DNA from: Apostichopus japonicus
Taxonomy: Eukaryota; Echinodermata; Holothuroidea; Aspidochirotida; Stichopodidae
DNA: 64,000 bases
Direction: 5' to 3'
Assembly (NCBI RefSeq): GCF_037975245.1
Contig: NC_092581.1
Location: 7,283,501 to 7,347,500, forward strand
Positions 12,031-28,740 of the stretch are shown piece after piece. The stretch's first letter is position 1. Each line of letters starts with the position of its first letter. A model generated the notes under the pieces. That model did not search any database. It worked only from the letters and a program-made list of their open reading frames with translations, and was not told the DNA's origin. The position numbers and the translations under genes were made by a program.

Positions 12031-13639
12031 ACTGCACATTCGATTGATCGGTACGTAACATTCGATTAATCGGTAACGAACATTCGATTGATCGGTACCG
12101 CACATTCGATTGATCGCCACCGCACATTCGATTGATCGGTGCGGAACATTCGATTGATCGGTACGGAACATTCGATTGATCGGTACCGCACAATCGATTG
12201 ATCGGTACCGAACATTCGATTGATCGGTATCGTACATTCGATTAATCGGTACGGAACATTCGATTGATCGGTACGGAACATTCGATTGATCGGTACCGTA
12301 CATTCGATTGATCGGTACGGAACATTCGATTGATCGGTACGGAACATTCGATTGATCGGTACCGCACATTCGATTGATCAGTACCGCACATTCGATTGAT
12401 CGGTACGGAACATTCGATTGATCGGTACGGAACATTCGATTGATCGGTACAGAACATTCGATTGATCGGCACCGCACATTCGATTGATTGGTACGGAACA
12501 TTCGATTGATCGGTACCGTACATTCGATTGATCGGTACGGAATATTCGATTAATCGGTAACGAACATTCGTTTGATCGGTACGGGACATTCGATTGATCG
12601 GTACCGCACATTCGATTATTCAGTACGGAACATTCGATTGATCGGTACGGCACATTCGATTGGTCGGTACGGAACATTCGATTGAACGGTACGGAATATT
12701 CGTTTGATCGGTACGGCACATTCGATTGATCGGTACGGAACATTCGATTAATCGGTAACGAACATTCGATTGATCGGTACCGCATTTTCCATTGATCAGT
12801 GCCGCACATTCGATTAATCGGGAACGAACATTCGATTGATCGGTACCGCACATTCGATTGATCGGTACGGAACATTCGATTGATCGGTACCGCACATTCG
12901 ATTGATCGGTACGGAACATTCGATTGATCGGTACCGTACATTCGATTGATCGGTACGGAACATTCGATTGATCGGTACCGCACATTCGATTGATCGGTAC
13001 CGTACATTCGATTAATCGGTACCAAACATTCGATTGATCGGTACGGAACATTCGATTGATCGGTACCGCTCATTCGATTGATCGGTACCGTACATTCGAT
13101 TAATCGGTACGGAAAATTCGATTGATCGGTACGGAACATTCGATTGATCGGTACCGTACATTCGATTGATCAGTACTGCACATTCGATTGATCGGTACGG
13201 AACATTCGATTAATCGGTAACGAACATTCGATTGATCGGTACCGCACATTCGATTAATCGGCACCGCACATTCGATTGATCGGTACGGAACATTCGATTG
13301 ATCGGTACGGAACATTCGATTGATCGGTACCGCACATTCGATTGATCGGTACGGAACATTCGATTGATCGGTACCGTACATTCGATTAATCGGTACCACA
13401 TATTCGATTGATCGGAACCGTAAATTCGATTGATCGGTACTGCACATTCGATTGATCGGTACGTAACATTCGATTAATCGGTAACGAACATTCGGTTGAT
13501 CGGTACCGCACATTTGATTGATCGCCACCGCACATTCGATTGATCGGTGCGGAACATTCGATTGATCGGTACGGAACATTCGATTGATCGGTACCGCACA
13601 TTCGATTGATCGGTACCGCACATTCGATTGATCGGTATC

Positions 13640-14560
13640 GTACATTCGATTAATCGGTACTACACATTCGATTGATCGGTACGGAACATTCGATTGATCG
13701 GTACCGTACATTCGATTGATCGGTACGGAACATTGGATTGATCGGTACGGAACATTCGATTGATCGGTACCGCACATTCGATTGATCGGTACCGCACATT
13801 CGATTGATCGGTACGGAACATTCGATTGATCGGTACGGAACATTCGATTGATCGGTACAGAACATTCGATTGATCGGCACCGCACATTCGATTGATCGGT
13901 ACGGAACATTCGATTGATCGGTACCGTACATTCGATTGATCGGTACCGCACATTCGATTGATCGGTACGGAACATTCGATTAATCGGTAACGAACATTCG
14001 ATTGATCGGTACCGCACATTCGATTGATCGGTACGGAACATTCGTTTGATCGGTACGGGACATTCGATTGATCGGTACCGCACATTCGATTATTCAGTAC
14101 GGAACATTCGATTGATCGGTACGGCACATTCGATTGGTCGGTACGGAACATTCGATTGATCGGTACGGAATATTCGTTTGATCGGTACTGCACATTCGAT
14201 TGATCGGTACGGAACATTCGATTAATCGGTAACGAACATTCGATTGATCGGTACCGCATTTTCCATTGATCAGTGCCGCACATTCGATTAATCGGTAACG
14301 AACTTTCGATTGATCGGTACGGAACATTCGATTGATCAATACCGAAAATTCGATTGATCGGTACCGCACATTCGATTGATCGGTACGGAACATTCGTTTG
14401 ATCGGTACGGGACATTCGATTGATCGGTACCGCACATTCGATTATTCAGTACGGAACATTCGATTGATCGGTACGGCACATTCGATTGATCGGTACGGAA
14501 CATTCGATTGATCGGTACGGAATATTCGTTTGATCGGTACTGCACATTCGATTGATCGGT
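13640..14560. repeat. Block shared with 21,380-22,300
   Basis: The run containing ACATTGGATTG (13,730), GATTATTCAG (about 14,090) and ATACCGAAAATTCG (14,339) has the same order at 21,474, about 21,833 and 22,061. The offset is 352 x 22 at the first marker and 351 x 22 at the last. The lost unit is the monomer after GATTATTCAG, which is present near 14,110 and missing near 21,850. Boundaries are approximate. Confidence 0.65.
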
Positions 14561-16985
14561 ACGGAACATTCGATTAATCGGTAACGAACATTCGATTGAT
14601 CGGTACCGCATTTTCCATTGATCAGTGCCGCACATTCGATTAATCGGGAACGAACATTCGATTGATCGGTACCGCACATTCGATTGATCGGTACGGAACA
14701 TTCGATTGATCGGTACCGTACATTCGATTGATCGGTACGGAACATTCGATTGATCGGTACCGCACATTCGATTGATCGGTACGGAACATTCGATTGATCG
14801 GTACCGCACATTCGATTGATCGGTACGGAACATTCGATTGATCGGTACCGTACATTCGATTGATCGGTACGGAACATTCGATTGATCGGTACCGCACATT
14901 CGATTGATCGGTACCGTACATTCGTTTAATCGGTACCGCACATTCGATTGATCGGTACGGAACATTCGATTGATCGGTACCGCTCATTCGATTGATCGGT
15001 ACTGTAAATTCGATTAATCGGTACGGAAAATTCGATTGATCGGTATGGAACATTCGATTTATCGGTACCGTACATTCGATTGATCGGTACTGCACATTCG
15101 ATTGATCGGTACTGCACATTCGATTAATCGGTAACGAACATTCGATTGATCGGTACCGCACATTCGATTGATCGGCACCGCACATTCCATTGATCGGTAC
15201 GGAACATTCGATTGATCGGTACGGAACATTCGATTGATCGGTACCGCACATTCGATTGATCGGTACGGAACATTCGATTGATCGGTACCGTACATTCGAT
15301 TAATCGGTACCGCACATTCGATTGATCGGTACGGAACATTCGTTTGATCGGTACGGGACATTCGATTGATCGGTACCGCACATTCGATTATTCAGTACGG
15401 AACATTCGATTGATCGGTACGGCACAATCGATTGATCGGTACGGAACATTCGATTGATCGGTACGGAATATTCGTTTGATCGGTACCGCACATTCGATTG
15501 ATCGGTACGGAACATTCGATTAATCGGTAACGAACATTCGATTGATCGGTACCGCATTTTCCATTGATCAGTGCCGCACATTCGATTAATCGGGAACGAA
15601 CATTCGATTGATCGGTACCGCACATTCGATTGATCGGTACGGAACATTCGATTGATCGGTACCGTACATTCGATTGATCGGTACGGAACATTCGATTGAT
15701 CGGTACCGCACATTCGATTGATCGGTACGGAACATTCGATTGATCGGTACCGTACATTCGATTGATCGGTACGGAACATTCGATTGATCGGTACCGCACA
15801 TTCGATTGATCGGTACCGTACATTCGAATAATCGGTACCGAACATTCGATTGATCGGTACGGAACATTCGATTGATCGGTACCGCTCATTCGATTGATCG
15901 GTACCGTACATTCGATTAATCGGTACGGAAAATTCGATTGATCGGTATGGAACATTCGATTGATCGGTACCGTACATTCGATTAATCGGTACCACATATT
16001 CGATTGATCGGTACCGTACATTCGATTGATCGGTACTGCACATTCGATTGATCGGTACGTAACATTCGATTAATCGGTAACGAACATTCGATTGATCGGT
16101 ACCGCACATTCGATTGATCGCCACCGCACATTCGATTGATCGGTGCGGAACATTCGATTGATCGGTACGGAACATTCGATTGATCGGTACCGCACATTCG
16201 ATTGATCGGTACCGCACATTCGATTGATCGGTATCGTACATTCGATTAATCGGTACTACACATTCGATTGATCGGTACGGAACATTCGATTGATCGGTAC
16301 CGTACATTCGATTGATCGGTACGGAACATTCGATTGATCGGTACGGAACATTCGATTGATCGGTACCGCACATTCGATTGATCGGTACCGCACATTCGAT
16401 GGATCGGTACGGAACATTCGATTGATCGGTACTGTACATTCGATTGATCGGTACGGAACATTCGATTAATCGGTAACGAACATTTGATTGATCGGTACCG
16501 CACATTCGATTGATCGGTACGGAACATTCGTTTGATTGGTACGGGACATTCGATTGATCGGTACCGCACATTCGATTATTCAGTACGGAACATTCGATTG
16601 ATCGGTACGGCACATTCGATTGGTCGGTACGGAACATTCGATTGATCGGTACGGAATATTCGTTTGATCGGTACAGTACATTCGATTAATCCGTACTACA
16701 CATTCGATTGATCGGTACGGAACATTCGATTGATCGGTACCGTACATTCGATTGATCGGTACGGAACATTCGATTGATCGGTACGGAACATTCGATTGAT
16801 CGGTACCGCACATTCGATTGATCGGTACCGCACATTCGATGGATCGGTACGGAACATTCGATTGATCGGTACGGAACATTCGATTGATCGGTACGGAACA
16901 TTCGATTAATCGGTAACGAACATTCGATTGATCGGTACCGCACATTCGATTGATCGGTACGGAACATTCGTTTGATTGGTACGGG

Positions 16986-19900
16986 ACATTCGATTGATCG
17001 GTACCGCACATTCGATTATTCAGTACGGAACATTCGATTGATCGGTACGGCACATTCGATTGGTCGGTACGGAACATTCGATTGATCGGTACGGAATATT
17101 CGTTTGATCGGTACCGCACATTCGATTGATCGGTACGGAACATTCGATTAATCGGTAACGAACATTCGATTGATCGGTACCGCATTTTCCATTGATCAGT
17201 GCCGCACATTCGATTAATCGGTAACGAACTTTCGATTGATCGGTACGGAACATTCGATTGATCAATACCGAACATTCGATTGATCGGTACCGCACATTCG
17301 ATTGATCGGTACCGCACATTCGATTGATCGGTACGGAACATTCGATTGATCGGTACCGCACATTCGATTGATCGGTACCGTACATTCCATTAATCGGTAC
17401 CACACATTCGATTGATCGGTACGGAACATTCGATTGATCGGTACGGAACATTCGATTGATCGGTACCGTACAATCGATTGATCGGTACCGCACATTCGAT
17501 TGATCGGTACGGAACATTCGATTCATCGGGAACGAACATTCGATTGACTGGTACCGCACATTCGATTGATCGGTACGGAACATTCGATTGATCGGTACCG
17601 TACATTCGATTGATCGGTACGGAACATTCGATTGATCGGTACCGCACATTCGATTGATCGGTACCGTACATTCGATTAATCGGTACCAAACATTCGATTG
17701 ATCGGTACGGAACATTCGATTGATCGGTACCGCACATTCGATTGATCGGTGCGGAACATTCGATTGATCGGTACGGAACATTCGATTGATCGGTACCGCA
17801 CATTCGATTGATCGGTACCGCACATTCGATTGATCGGTACGGAACATTCGATTGATCGGTAACGAACATTCGATTGATCGGTACCGCACATTCGATTGAT
17901 CGGTACGGAACATTCGTTTGATCGGTACGGGACATTCGATTGATCGGTACCGCACATTCGATTGATCGGTACGGAACATTCGATTGATCGGTACGGAACA
18001 TTCGATTGATCGGTACGGAATATTCGATTGATCGGTACGGAACATTCGATTGATCGGTACCGTACATTCGATTGATCGGTACCATATATTCGATTGATCG
18101 GTACCGTACATTCGATTGATCGGTACTGCACATTCGATTGATCGGTACCGCACATTCGATTAATCGGTAACGAGCATTCGATTGATCGGTACCGCACATT
18201 CGTTTGATCGCCACCGCACATTCGATTGATCGGTACGGAACATTCGATAGATCGGTACGGAACATTCGATTGATCGGTACCGCACATTCGATTGATCGGT
18301 ACCGCACATTCGATTGATCGGTACGGAACATTCGATTGATCGGTACCGTACATTCGATTGATCGGCACCGCACATTCGATTGATCGGTACGGAACATTCG
18401 ATTGATCGGTACGGAACATTCGATTGATCGGTACCGCACATTCGATGGATCGGTACGGAACATTCGATTGATCGGTACGGAACATTCGATTGATCGGTAC
18501 GGAACATTCGATTAATCGGTAACGAACATTCGATTGATCGGTACCGCACATTCGATTGATCGGTACGGAACATTCGATTCATCGGGAACGAACATTCGAT
18601 TGATCGGTACCGCACATTCGATTATTCAGTACGGAACATTCGATTGATCGGTACGGCACATTCGATTGGTCGGTACGGAACATTCGATTGATCGGTACGG
18701 AATATTCGTTTGATCGGTACCGCACATTCGATTGATCGGTACGGAACATTCGATTAATCGGTAACGAACATTCGATTGATCGGTACCGCATTTTCCATTG
18801 ATCAGTGCCGCACATTCGATTAATCGGTAACGAACTTTCGATTGATCGGTACGGAACATTCGATTGATCAATACCGAACATTCGATTGATCGGTACCGCA
18901 CATTCGATTGATCGGTACCGCACATTCGATTGATCGGTACGGAACATTCGATTGATCGGTACCGCACATTCGATTGATCGGTACCGTACATTCCATTAAT
19001 CGGTACCACACATTCGATTGATCGGTACGGAACATTCGATTGATCGGTACGGAACATTCGATTGATCGGTACCGTACAATCGATTGATCGGTACCGCACA
19101 TTCGATTGATCGGTACGGAACATTCGATTCATCGGGAACGAACATTCGATTGACTGGTACCGCACATTCGATTGATCGGTACGGAACATTCGATTGATCG
19201 GTACCGTACATTCGATTGATCGGTACGGAACATTCGATTGATCGGTACCGCACATTCGATTGATCGGTACCGTACATTCGATTAATCGGTACCAAACATT
19301 CGATTGATCGGTACGGAACATTCGATTGATCGGTACCGCACATTCGATTGATCGTACGAAACATTCGATTGATCGGTACGGAACATTCGATTGATCGGTA
19401 CTACACATTCGATTGATCGGTACCGTACATTCGATTGATCGGCACTGCACATTCGATTGATCGGTGCGGAACATTCGATTGATCGGTACGGAACATTCGA
19501 TTGATCGGTACCGCACATTCGATTGATCGGTACCGCACATTCGATTGATCGGTACGGAACATTCGATTGATCGGTAACGAACATTCGATTGATCGGTACC
19601 GCACATTCGATTGATCGGTACGGAACATTCGTTTGATCGGTACGGGACATTCGATTGATCGGTACCGCACATTCGATTGATCGGTACGGAACATTCGATT
19701 GATCGGTACGGAACATTCGATTGTTCGGTACGGAACATTCGATTGATCGGTACGGAACATTCGATTGATCGGTACCGTACATTCGATTGATCGGTACCAT
19801 ATATTCGATTGATCGGTACCGTACATTCGATTGATCGGTACTGCACATTCGATTGATCGGTACCGTACATTCGATTAATCGGTAACGAGCATTCGATTGA

Positions 19901-20035
19901 TCGGTACCGCACATTCGTTTGATCGCCACCGCACATTCGATTGATCGGTACGGAACATTCGATAGATCGGTACGGAACATTCGATTGATCGGTACCGCAC
20001 ATTCGATTGATCGGTACCGCACATTCGATTGATCG
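16986..20035. repeat. Duplicated block, offset 1,606 bp with 5-monomer insertion
   Basis: 16,986-18,315 matches 18,592-20,035. The offset is exactly 73 x 22 up to about 17,740, then becomes 1,715. The second copy has about five extra monomers starting near 19,350, together with a 1-nt deletion (GATCGTACGAAACATTCG). Private shared variants after the insertion include AACGAGCATTCG (18,170 and 19,885), CGTTTGATCGCCACCG (18,200 and 19,915) and CGATAGATCGG (18,245 and 19,960). Confidence 0.82.
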
Positions 20036-20230
20036 GTACTACACATTCGATTGATCGGTACCGTACATTCGATTGATCGGCACCGCACATTCGATTGATC
20101 GGTACGGAACATTCGATTGATCGGTACGGAACATTCGATTGATCGGTACCGCACATTCGATTGATCGGTACGGAACATTCGATTGATCGGTACGGAACAT
20201 TCGATTGATCGGTACGGAATATTCGATTGA

Positions 20231-20243
20231 TCGGACACCGCAC
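20231..20243. repeat. Phase-shifting monomer GATCGGACACCGC (+1 nt), first of about 12
   Basis: A 23-nt version of the monomer in which GGTACCGC is replaced by GGACACCGC. Further copies begin at about 24,281, 35,503, 37,176, 42,590, 45,672, 49,502, 51,176, 55,336, 56,636, 58,704 and 60,003. In nearly every case a TACAAATTCG unit sits immediately upstream, so it marks one fixed position in a higher-order unit. Confidence 0.85.
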
Positions 20244-23200
20244 ATTCGATTGATCGGTACCGCACATTCGATTGATCGGTACGGAACATTCGATTAATCG
20301 GTAACGAACATTCGATTGATCGGTAACGAACTTTCGATTGATCGGTACGGAACATTCGATTGATCAATACCGAACATTCGATTGATCGGTACCGCACATT
20401 CGATTGATCGGTACCGCACATTCGATTGATCGGTACGGAACATTCGTTTGATCGGTACGGGACATTCGATTGATCGGTACCGCACATTCGATTATTCAGT
20501 ACGGAACATTCGATTGATCGGTACGGCACATTCGATTGATCGGTACCGCACATTCGATTGATCGGTACGGAACATTCGATTGATCGGTACGGAACATTCG
20601 ATTGATCGGTACCGCACATTCGATTGATCGGTACGGAACATTCGATTGATCGGTACCGTACATTCGATTAATCGGTACCACATATTCGATTGATCGGTAC
20701 CGTACATTCGATTGATCGGTACTGCACATTCGATTGATCGGTACGTAACATTCGATTAATCGGTAACGAACTGTCGATTGATCGGTACCGCACATTCGAT
20801 TGATCGCCACCGCACATTCGATTGATCGGTGCGGAATATTCGATTGATCGGTACGGAACATTCGATTGATCGGTACCGCACATTCGATTAATCGGTACTA
20901 CACATTCGATTGATCGGTAGGGAACATTCGATTGATCGGTACCGTACATTCGATTGATCGGTACGGAACATTCGATTGATCGGTACGGAACATTCGATTG
21001 ATCGGTACCGCACATTCGATTGATCGGTAACGCACATTCGATTGATCGGTACTGCACATTCGATTGATCGGTACTACACATTCGATTGATCGGTACAGTA
21101 CATTCGATTGATCGGCACCGCACATTCGATTGATCGGTACGGAACATTCGATTGATCGGTACCGTACATTCGATTGATTGGTACCGCACATTCGATTGAT
21201 CGGTACGGAACATTCGATTAATCGGTAACGAACATTCGATTGATCGGTACCGCACATTCGATTGATCGCCATCGCACATTCGATTGATCGGTGCGGAACA
21301 TTCGATTGATCGGTACGGAACATTCGATTGATCGGTACCGCACATTCGATTGATCGGTACGGCACATTCGATTGATCGGTATCGTACATTCGATTAATCG
21401 GTACTACACATTCGATTGATCGGTACGGAACATTCGATTGATCGGTACCGTACATTCGATTGATCGGTACGGAACATTGGATTGATCGGTACGGAACATT
21501 CGATTGATCGGTACCGCACATTCGATTGATCGGTACCGCACATTCGATTGATCGGTACGGAACATTCGATTGATCGGTACTACACATTCGATTGATCGGT
21601 ACAGAACAATCGATTGATCGGCACCGCACATTCGATTAATCGGTACGGAACATTCGATTGATCGGTACCGTACATTCGATTGATCGGTACCGCACATTCG
21701 ATTGATCGGTACGGAACATTCGATTAATCGGTAACGAACATTCGATTGATCGGTACCGCACATTCGATTGATCGGTACGGAACATTCGTTTGATCGGTAC
21801 GGGACATTCGATTGATCGGTACCGCACATTCGATTATTCAGTACGGAACATTCGATTGGTCGGTACGGAACATTCGATTGATCGGTACGGAATATTCGTT
21901 TGATCGGTACTGCACATTCGATTGATCGGTACGGAACATTCGATTAATCGGTAACGAACATTCGATTGATCGGTACCGCATTTTCCATTGATCAGTGCCG
22001 CACATTCGATTAATCGGTAACGAACTTTCGATTGATCGGTACGGAACATTCGATTGATCAATACCGAAAATTCGATTGATCGGTACCGCACATTCGATTG
22101 ATCGGTACGGAACATTCGTTTGATCGGTACGGGACATTCGATTGATCGGTACCGCACATTCGATTATTAAGTACGGAAAATTCGATTGATCGGTACGGCA
22201 CATTCGATTGATCGGTACGGAACATTCGATTGATCGGTACGGAATATTCGTTTGATCGGTACTGCACATTCGATTGATCGGTACGGAACATTCGATTAAT
22301 CGGTAACGAACATTCGATTGATCGGTACCGCATTTTCCATTGATCAGTGCCGCACATTCGATTAATCGGGAACGAACATTGGATCGATCGGTACCGCACA
22401 TTCGATTGATCGGTACGGAACATTCGATTGATCGGTACCGTACATTCGATTGATCGGTACGGAACATTCGATTGATCGGTACCGCACATTCGATTGATCG
22501 GTACCGTACATTCGATTGATCGGTACGGAACATTCGATTGATCGGTACCGCACATTCGATTGATCGGTACCGTACATTCGATTAATCGGTACCAAACATT
22601 CGATTGATCGGTGCGGAACATTCGATTGATCGGTACCGCTCATTCGATTGATCGGTACCGTACATTCGATTAATCGGTACGGAAAATTCGATTGATCGGT
22701 ACGGAACATTCGATTGATCGGTACCGTACATTCGATTGATCGGTACTGCACATTCGATTGATCGGTACTGCACATTCGATTGATCGGTAACGAACATTCG
22801 ATTAATCGGTACCGCACATTCGATTGATCGGCACCGCACATTCCATTGATCGGTACGGAACATTCGATTGATCGGTACGGAACATTCGATTGATCGGTAC
22901 CGCACATTCGATTGATCGGTACGGAACATTCGATTGATCGGTACCGTACATTCGAGTAATCGGTACCACATATTCGATTGATCGGTACCGTACATTCGAT
23001 TGATCGGTACTGCACATTCGATTGATGGGTACGTAACATTCGATTAATCGGTAACGAACATTCGATTGATCGGTACCGCACATTCGATTGATCGCCACCG
23101 CACATTCGATTGATCGGTGCGGAACATTCGATTGATCGGTACGGAACATTCGATTGATCGGTACCGCACATTCGATTGATCGGTACCGCACATTCGATTG

Positions 23201-26200
23201 ATCGGTATCGTACATTCGATTAATCGGTACTACACATTCGATTGATCGGTACGGAACATTCGATTGATCGGTACCGTACATTCGATTGATCGGTACTACA
23301 CATTCGATTGATCGGTACGGAACATTCGATTGATCGGTACCGCACATTCGATTGATCGGTACCGCACATTCGATTGATCGGTACGGAACATTCGATTGAT
23401 CGGTACTACACATTCGATTGATCGGTACCGTACATTCGATTGATCGGCACCGCACATTCGATTGATCGGTGCGGAACATTCGATTGATCGGTACGGAACA
23501 TTCGATTGATCGGTACCGCACATTCGATTGATCGGTACCGCACATTCGATTGATCGGTACGGAACATTCGATTGATCGGTAACGAACATTCGATTGATCG
23601 GTACCGCACATTCGATTGATCGGTACGGAACATTCGTTTGATCGGTACGGGACATTCGATTGATCGGTACCGCACATTGGATTATCCAGTACGGAACATT
23701 CGATTGATCGGTACGGCACATTCGATTGGTCGGTACCGCACATTCGATTGATCGGTACTACACATTCGATTGATCGGTACGGAACATTCGATTGATCGGT
23801 ACGGAACATTCGATTGATCGGTACGGAACATTCGATTGATCGGTACCGTACATTCGATTAGTCGGTACCATATATTCGATTGATCGGTACCGTACATTCG
23901 ATTGATCGGTACTGCACATTCGATTGATCGGTACCGTACATTCGATTAATCGGTAACGAACATTCGATTGATCGGTACCGCACATTCGATTGATCGCCAC
24001 CGCACATTCGATTGATCGGTGCGGAAAATTCGATTGATCGGTACCGCACATTCGATTGATCGGCACCGCACATTCCATTGATCGGTACGGAACATTCGAT
24101 TGATCGGTACGGAACATTCGATTGATCGGTACCGCACATTCGATTGATCGGTACGGAACATTCGATTGATCGGTACGGAACATTCGATTGATCGGTACCG
24201 CACATTCGATTGATCGGTACGGAACATTCGATTGATCGGTACGGAACATTCGATTGATCGGTACTACAAATTCGATTGATCGGACACCGCACATTCGATT
24301 GATCGGTACCGCACATTCGATTGATCGGTACGGAACATTCGATTTATCGATAACGAACATTCGATTGATCGGTACCGCACATTCGATTGATCGGTACGGA
24401 ACATTCGATTGATCGGTACGGGACATTCGATTGATCGGTACCGCACATTCGATTATTCAGTACGGAACATTCGATTGATCGGTACGGCACATTCGATTGA
24501 TCGGTACCGCACATTCGATTGATCGGCACCGCACATTCGATTGATCGGTACGGAACATTCGATTGATCGGTACGGAACATTCGATTGATCGGTACCGCAC
24601 ATTCGATTGATCGGTACGGAACATTCGATTGATCGGTACCGTACATTCGATTAATCGGTACCACATATTCGATTGATCGGTACCGTACATTCGATTGATC
24701 GGTACTGCACATTCGATTGATCGGTACGTAACATTCGATTAATCGGTAACGAACTGTCGATTGATCGGTACCGCACATTCGATTGATCGCCACCGCACAT
24801 TCGATTGATCGGTTCGGAACATTCGATTGATCGGTAAGGAACATTCGATTGATCGGTACCGCACATTCGATTGATCGGTACCGCACATTCGATTGATCGG
24901 TATCGCACATTCGATTAATCGGTACTACACATTCGATTGATCGGTACGGAACATTCGATTGATCGGTACGGAACATTCGATTGATCGGTACGGAACATTC
25001 GATTGATCGGTACGGAACATTCGATTAATCGGTAACGAACATTCGATTGATCGGTACCGCACATTCGATTGATCGGTACGGAACATTCGTTTGATCGGTA
25101 CCGTAAATTCGATTAATCGGTACCACATATTCGATTGATCGGTACCGTACATTCGATTGATCGGTACTGCACATTCGATTGATCGGTACTGCACATTCGA
25201 TTAATCGGTAACGAACATTCGATTGATCGGTACCGCACAATCGATTGATCGCCACCGCACATTCGATTGATCGGTACGGAACATTCGATTGATCGGTACG
25301 GAACATTCGATTGATCGGTACCGCACATTCGATTGATCGGTACCGCACATTCGATTGATCGGTATCGTACAATCGATTAATCGGTACTACACATTCGATT
25401 GATCGGTACGGAACATTCGATTGATCGGTACCGTACATTCGATTGATCGGTACGGAACATTGGATTGATCGGTACGGAACATTCGATTGATCGGTACCGC
25501 ACATTCGATTGATCGGTACCGCACATTCGATTGATCGGTACGGAACATTCGATTGATCGGTACTACACATTCGATTGATCGGTACAGAACATTCGATTGA
25601 TCGGCACCGCACATTCGATTGATCGGTACGGAATATTCGATTGATCGGTACCGTACATTCGATTGATCGGTACCGCACATTCGATTGATCGGTACGGAAC
25701 ATTCGATTAATCGGTAACGAACATTCGATTGATCGGTACCGCACATTCGATTGATCGGTACGGAACATTCGTTTGATCGGTACGGGACATTCGATTGATC
25801 GGTACCGCACATTCGATTATTCAGTACGGAACATTCGATTGATCGGTACGGCACATTCGATTGGTCGGTACGGAACATTCGATTGATCGGTACGGAATAT
25901 TCGTTTGATCGGTACCGTACATTCGATTAATCGGTACCACATATTCGATTGATCGGTACCGTACATTCGATTGATCGGTACCGCACATTCGATTGATCGG
26001 TACAGAACATTCGATTGATCGGCACCGCACATTCGATTGATCGGTACGGAATATTCGATTGATCGGTACCGTACATTCGATTGATCGGTACCGCACATTC
26101 GATTGATCGGTACGGAACATTCGATTAATCGGTAACGAACATTCGATTGATCGGTACCGCACATTCGATTGATCGGTACGGAACATTCGTTTGATCGGTA

Positions 26201-26414
26201 CGGGACATTCGATTGATCGGTACCGCACATTCGATTATTCAGTACGGAACATTCGATTGATCGGTACTGCACATTCGATTGGTCGGTACGGAACATTCGA
26301 TTGATCGGTACGGAATATTCGTTTGATCGGTACCGTACATTCGATTAATCGGTACCACATATTCGATTGATCGGTACCGTACATTCGATTGATCGGTACC
26401 GCACATTCGATTAT

Positions 26415-28740
26415 TCAGTACGGAACATTCGATTGATCGGTACGGCACATTCGATTGGTCGGTACGGAACATTCGATTGATCGGTACGGAATATTCCTTT
26501 GATCGGTACTGCACATTCGATTGATCGGTACGGAACATTCGATTAATCGGTAACGAACATTCGATTGATCGGTACCGCATTTTCCATTGATCAGTGCCGC
26601 ACATTCGATTAATCGGGAACGAACATTGGATTGATCGGTACCGCACATTCGATTGATCGGTACGGAACATTCGATTTATCGGTACCGTACATTCGATTGA
26701 TCGGTACGGAACATTCGATTGATCGGTACCGCACATTCGATTGATCGGTACGGAACATTCGATTGATCGGTACCGTACATTCGATTGATCGGTACGGAAC
26801 ATTCGATTGATCGGTACCGCACATTCGATTGATCGGTACGGAACATTCGTTTGATCGGTACGGGACATTCGATTGATCGGTACCGCACATTCGATTATTC
26901 AGTACGGAACATTCGATTGATCGGTACGGCACATTCGATTGGTCGGTACGGAACATTCGATTGATCGGTACGGAATATTCGTTTGATCGGTACCGTACAT
27001 TCGATTAATCGGTACCACATATCCGATTGATCGGTACCGTACATTCGATTGATCGGTACCGCACATTCGATTGATCGGTACCGCACATTCGATTGATCGG
27101 TACTACACATTCGATTGATCGGTACTACACATTGGATTGATCGGTACCGTACATTCGATTGATTGGTACCGCACATTCGATTGATCGGTACGGAACATTC
27201 GATTAATCGGTAACGAACATTCGATTGATCGGTACCGCACATTCGATTGATCGGTACGGAACATTCGTTTGATCGGTACCGTACATTCGATTAATCGGTA
27301 CCACATATTCGATTGATCGGTACCGTACATTCGATTGATCGGTACTGCACATTCGATTGATCGGTACTGCACATTCGATTAATCGGTAACGAACATTCGA
27401 TTGATCGGTACCGCACATTCGATTGATCGCCACCGCACATTCGATTGATCGGTGCGGAACATTCGATTGATCGGTACGGAACATTCGATTGATCGGTACC
27501 GCACATTCGATTGATCGGTACCGCACATTCGATTGATCGGTATCGTACATTCGATTAATCGGTACTACACATTCGATTGATCGGTACGGAACATTCGATT
27601 GATCGGTACCGTACATTCGATTGATCGGTACGGAACATTGGATTGATCGGTACGGAACATTCGATTGATCGGTACCGCACATTCGATTGATCGGTACAGA
27701 ACATTCGATTGATCGGCACCGCACATTCGATTGATCGGTACGGAACATTCGATTGATCGGTACCGTACATTCGATTGATCGGTACCGCACATTCGATTGA
27801 TCGGTACGGAACATTCGATTAATCGGTAACGAACATTCGATTGATCGGTACCGCACATTCGATTGATCGGTACGGAACATTCGTTTGATCGGTACGGGAC
27901 ATTCGATTGATCGGTACCGCACATTCGATTATTCAGTACGGAACATTCGATTGATCGGTACGGCACATTCGATTGGTCGGTACGGAACATTCGATTGATC
28001 GGTACGGAATATTCGTTTGATCGGTACTGCACATTCGATTGATCGGTACGGAACATTCGATTAATCGGTAACGAACATTCGATTGATCGGTACCGCATTT
28101 TCCATTGATCAGTGCCGCACATTCGATTAATCGGTAACGAACTTTCGATTGATCGGTACGGAACATTCGATTGATCAATACCGAAATTTCGATTGATCGG
28201 TACCGCACATTCGATTGATCGGTACGGAACATTCGTTTGATCGGTAGGGGACATTCGATTGATCGGTACCGCACATTCGATTATTCAGTACGGAACATTC
28301 GATTGATCGGTACGGCACATTCGATTGATCGGTACGGAACATTCGATTGATCGGTACGGAATATTCCTTTGATCGGTACTGCACATTCGATTGATCGGTA
28401 CGGAACATTCGATTAATCGGTAACGAACATTCGATTGATCGGTACCGCATTTTCCATTGATCAGTGCCGCACATTCGATTAATCGGGAACGAACATTGGA
28501 TTGATCGGTACCGCACATTCGATTGATCGGTACGGAACATTCGATTTATCGGTACCGTACATTCGATTGATCGGTACGGAACATTCGATTGATCGGTACC
28601 GCACATTCGATTGATCGGTACGGAACATTCGATTGATCGGTACCGTACATTCGATTGATCGGTACGGAACATTCGATTGATCGGTACCGCACATTCGATT
28701 GATCGGTACCGTACATTCGATTAATCGGTACCAAACATTC
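26415..28740. repeat. Block repeated at 38,606-40,930 (offset 12,191 bp)
   Basis: The monomer order from about 26,415 to 28,740 is reproduced 12,191 bp downstream, including the CATATCCGATTG unit (27,008 and 39,199) and the CCTTTGATCGG unit. The offset is 554 x 22 + 3, and three 1-nt insertion monomers (35,503, 35,973, 37,176) lie in between. It may extend further than the bounds given. Confidence 0.75.
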
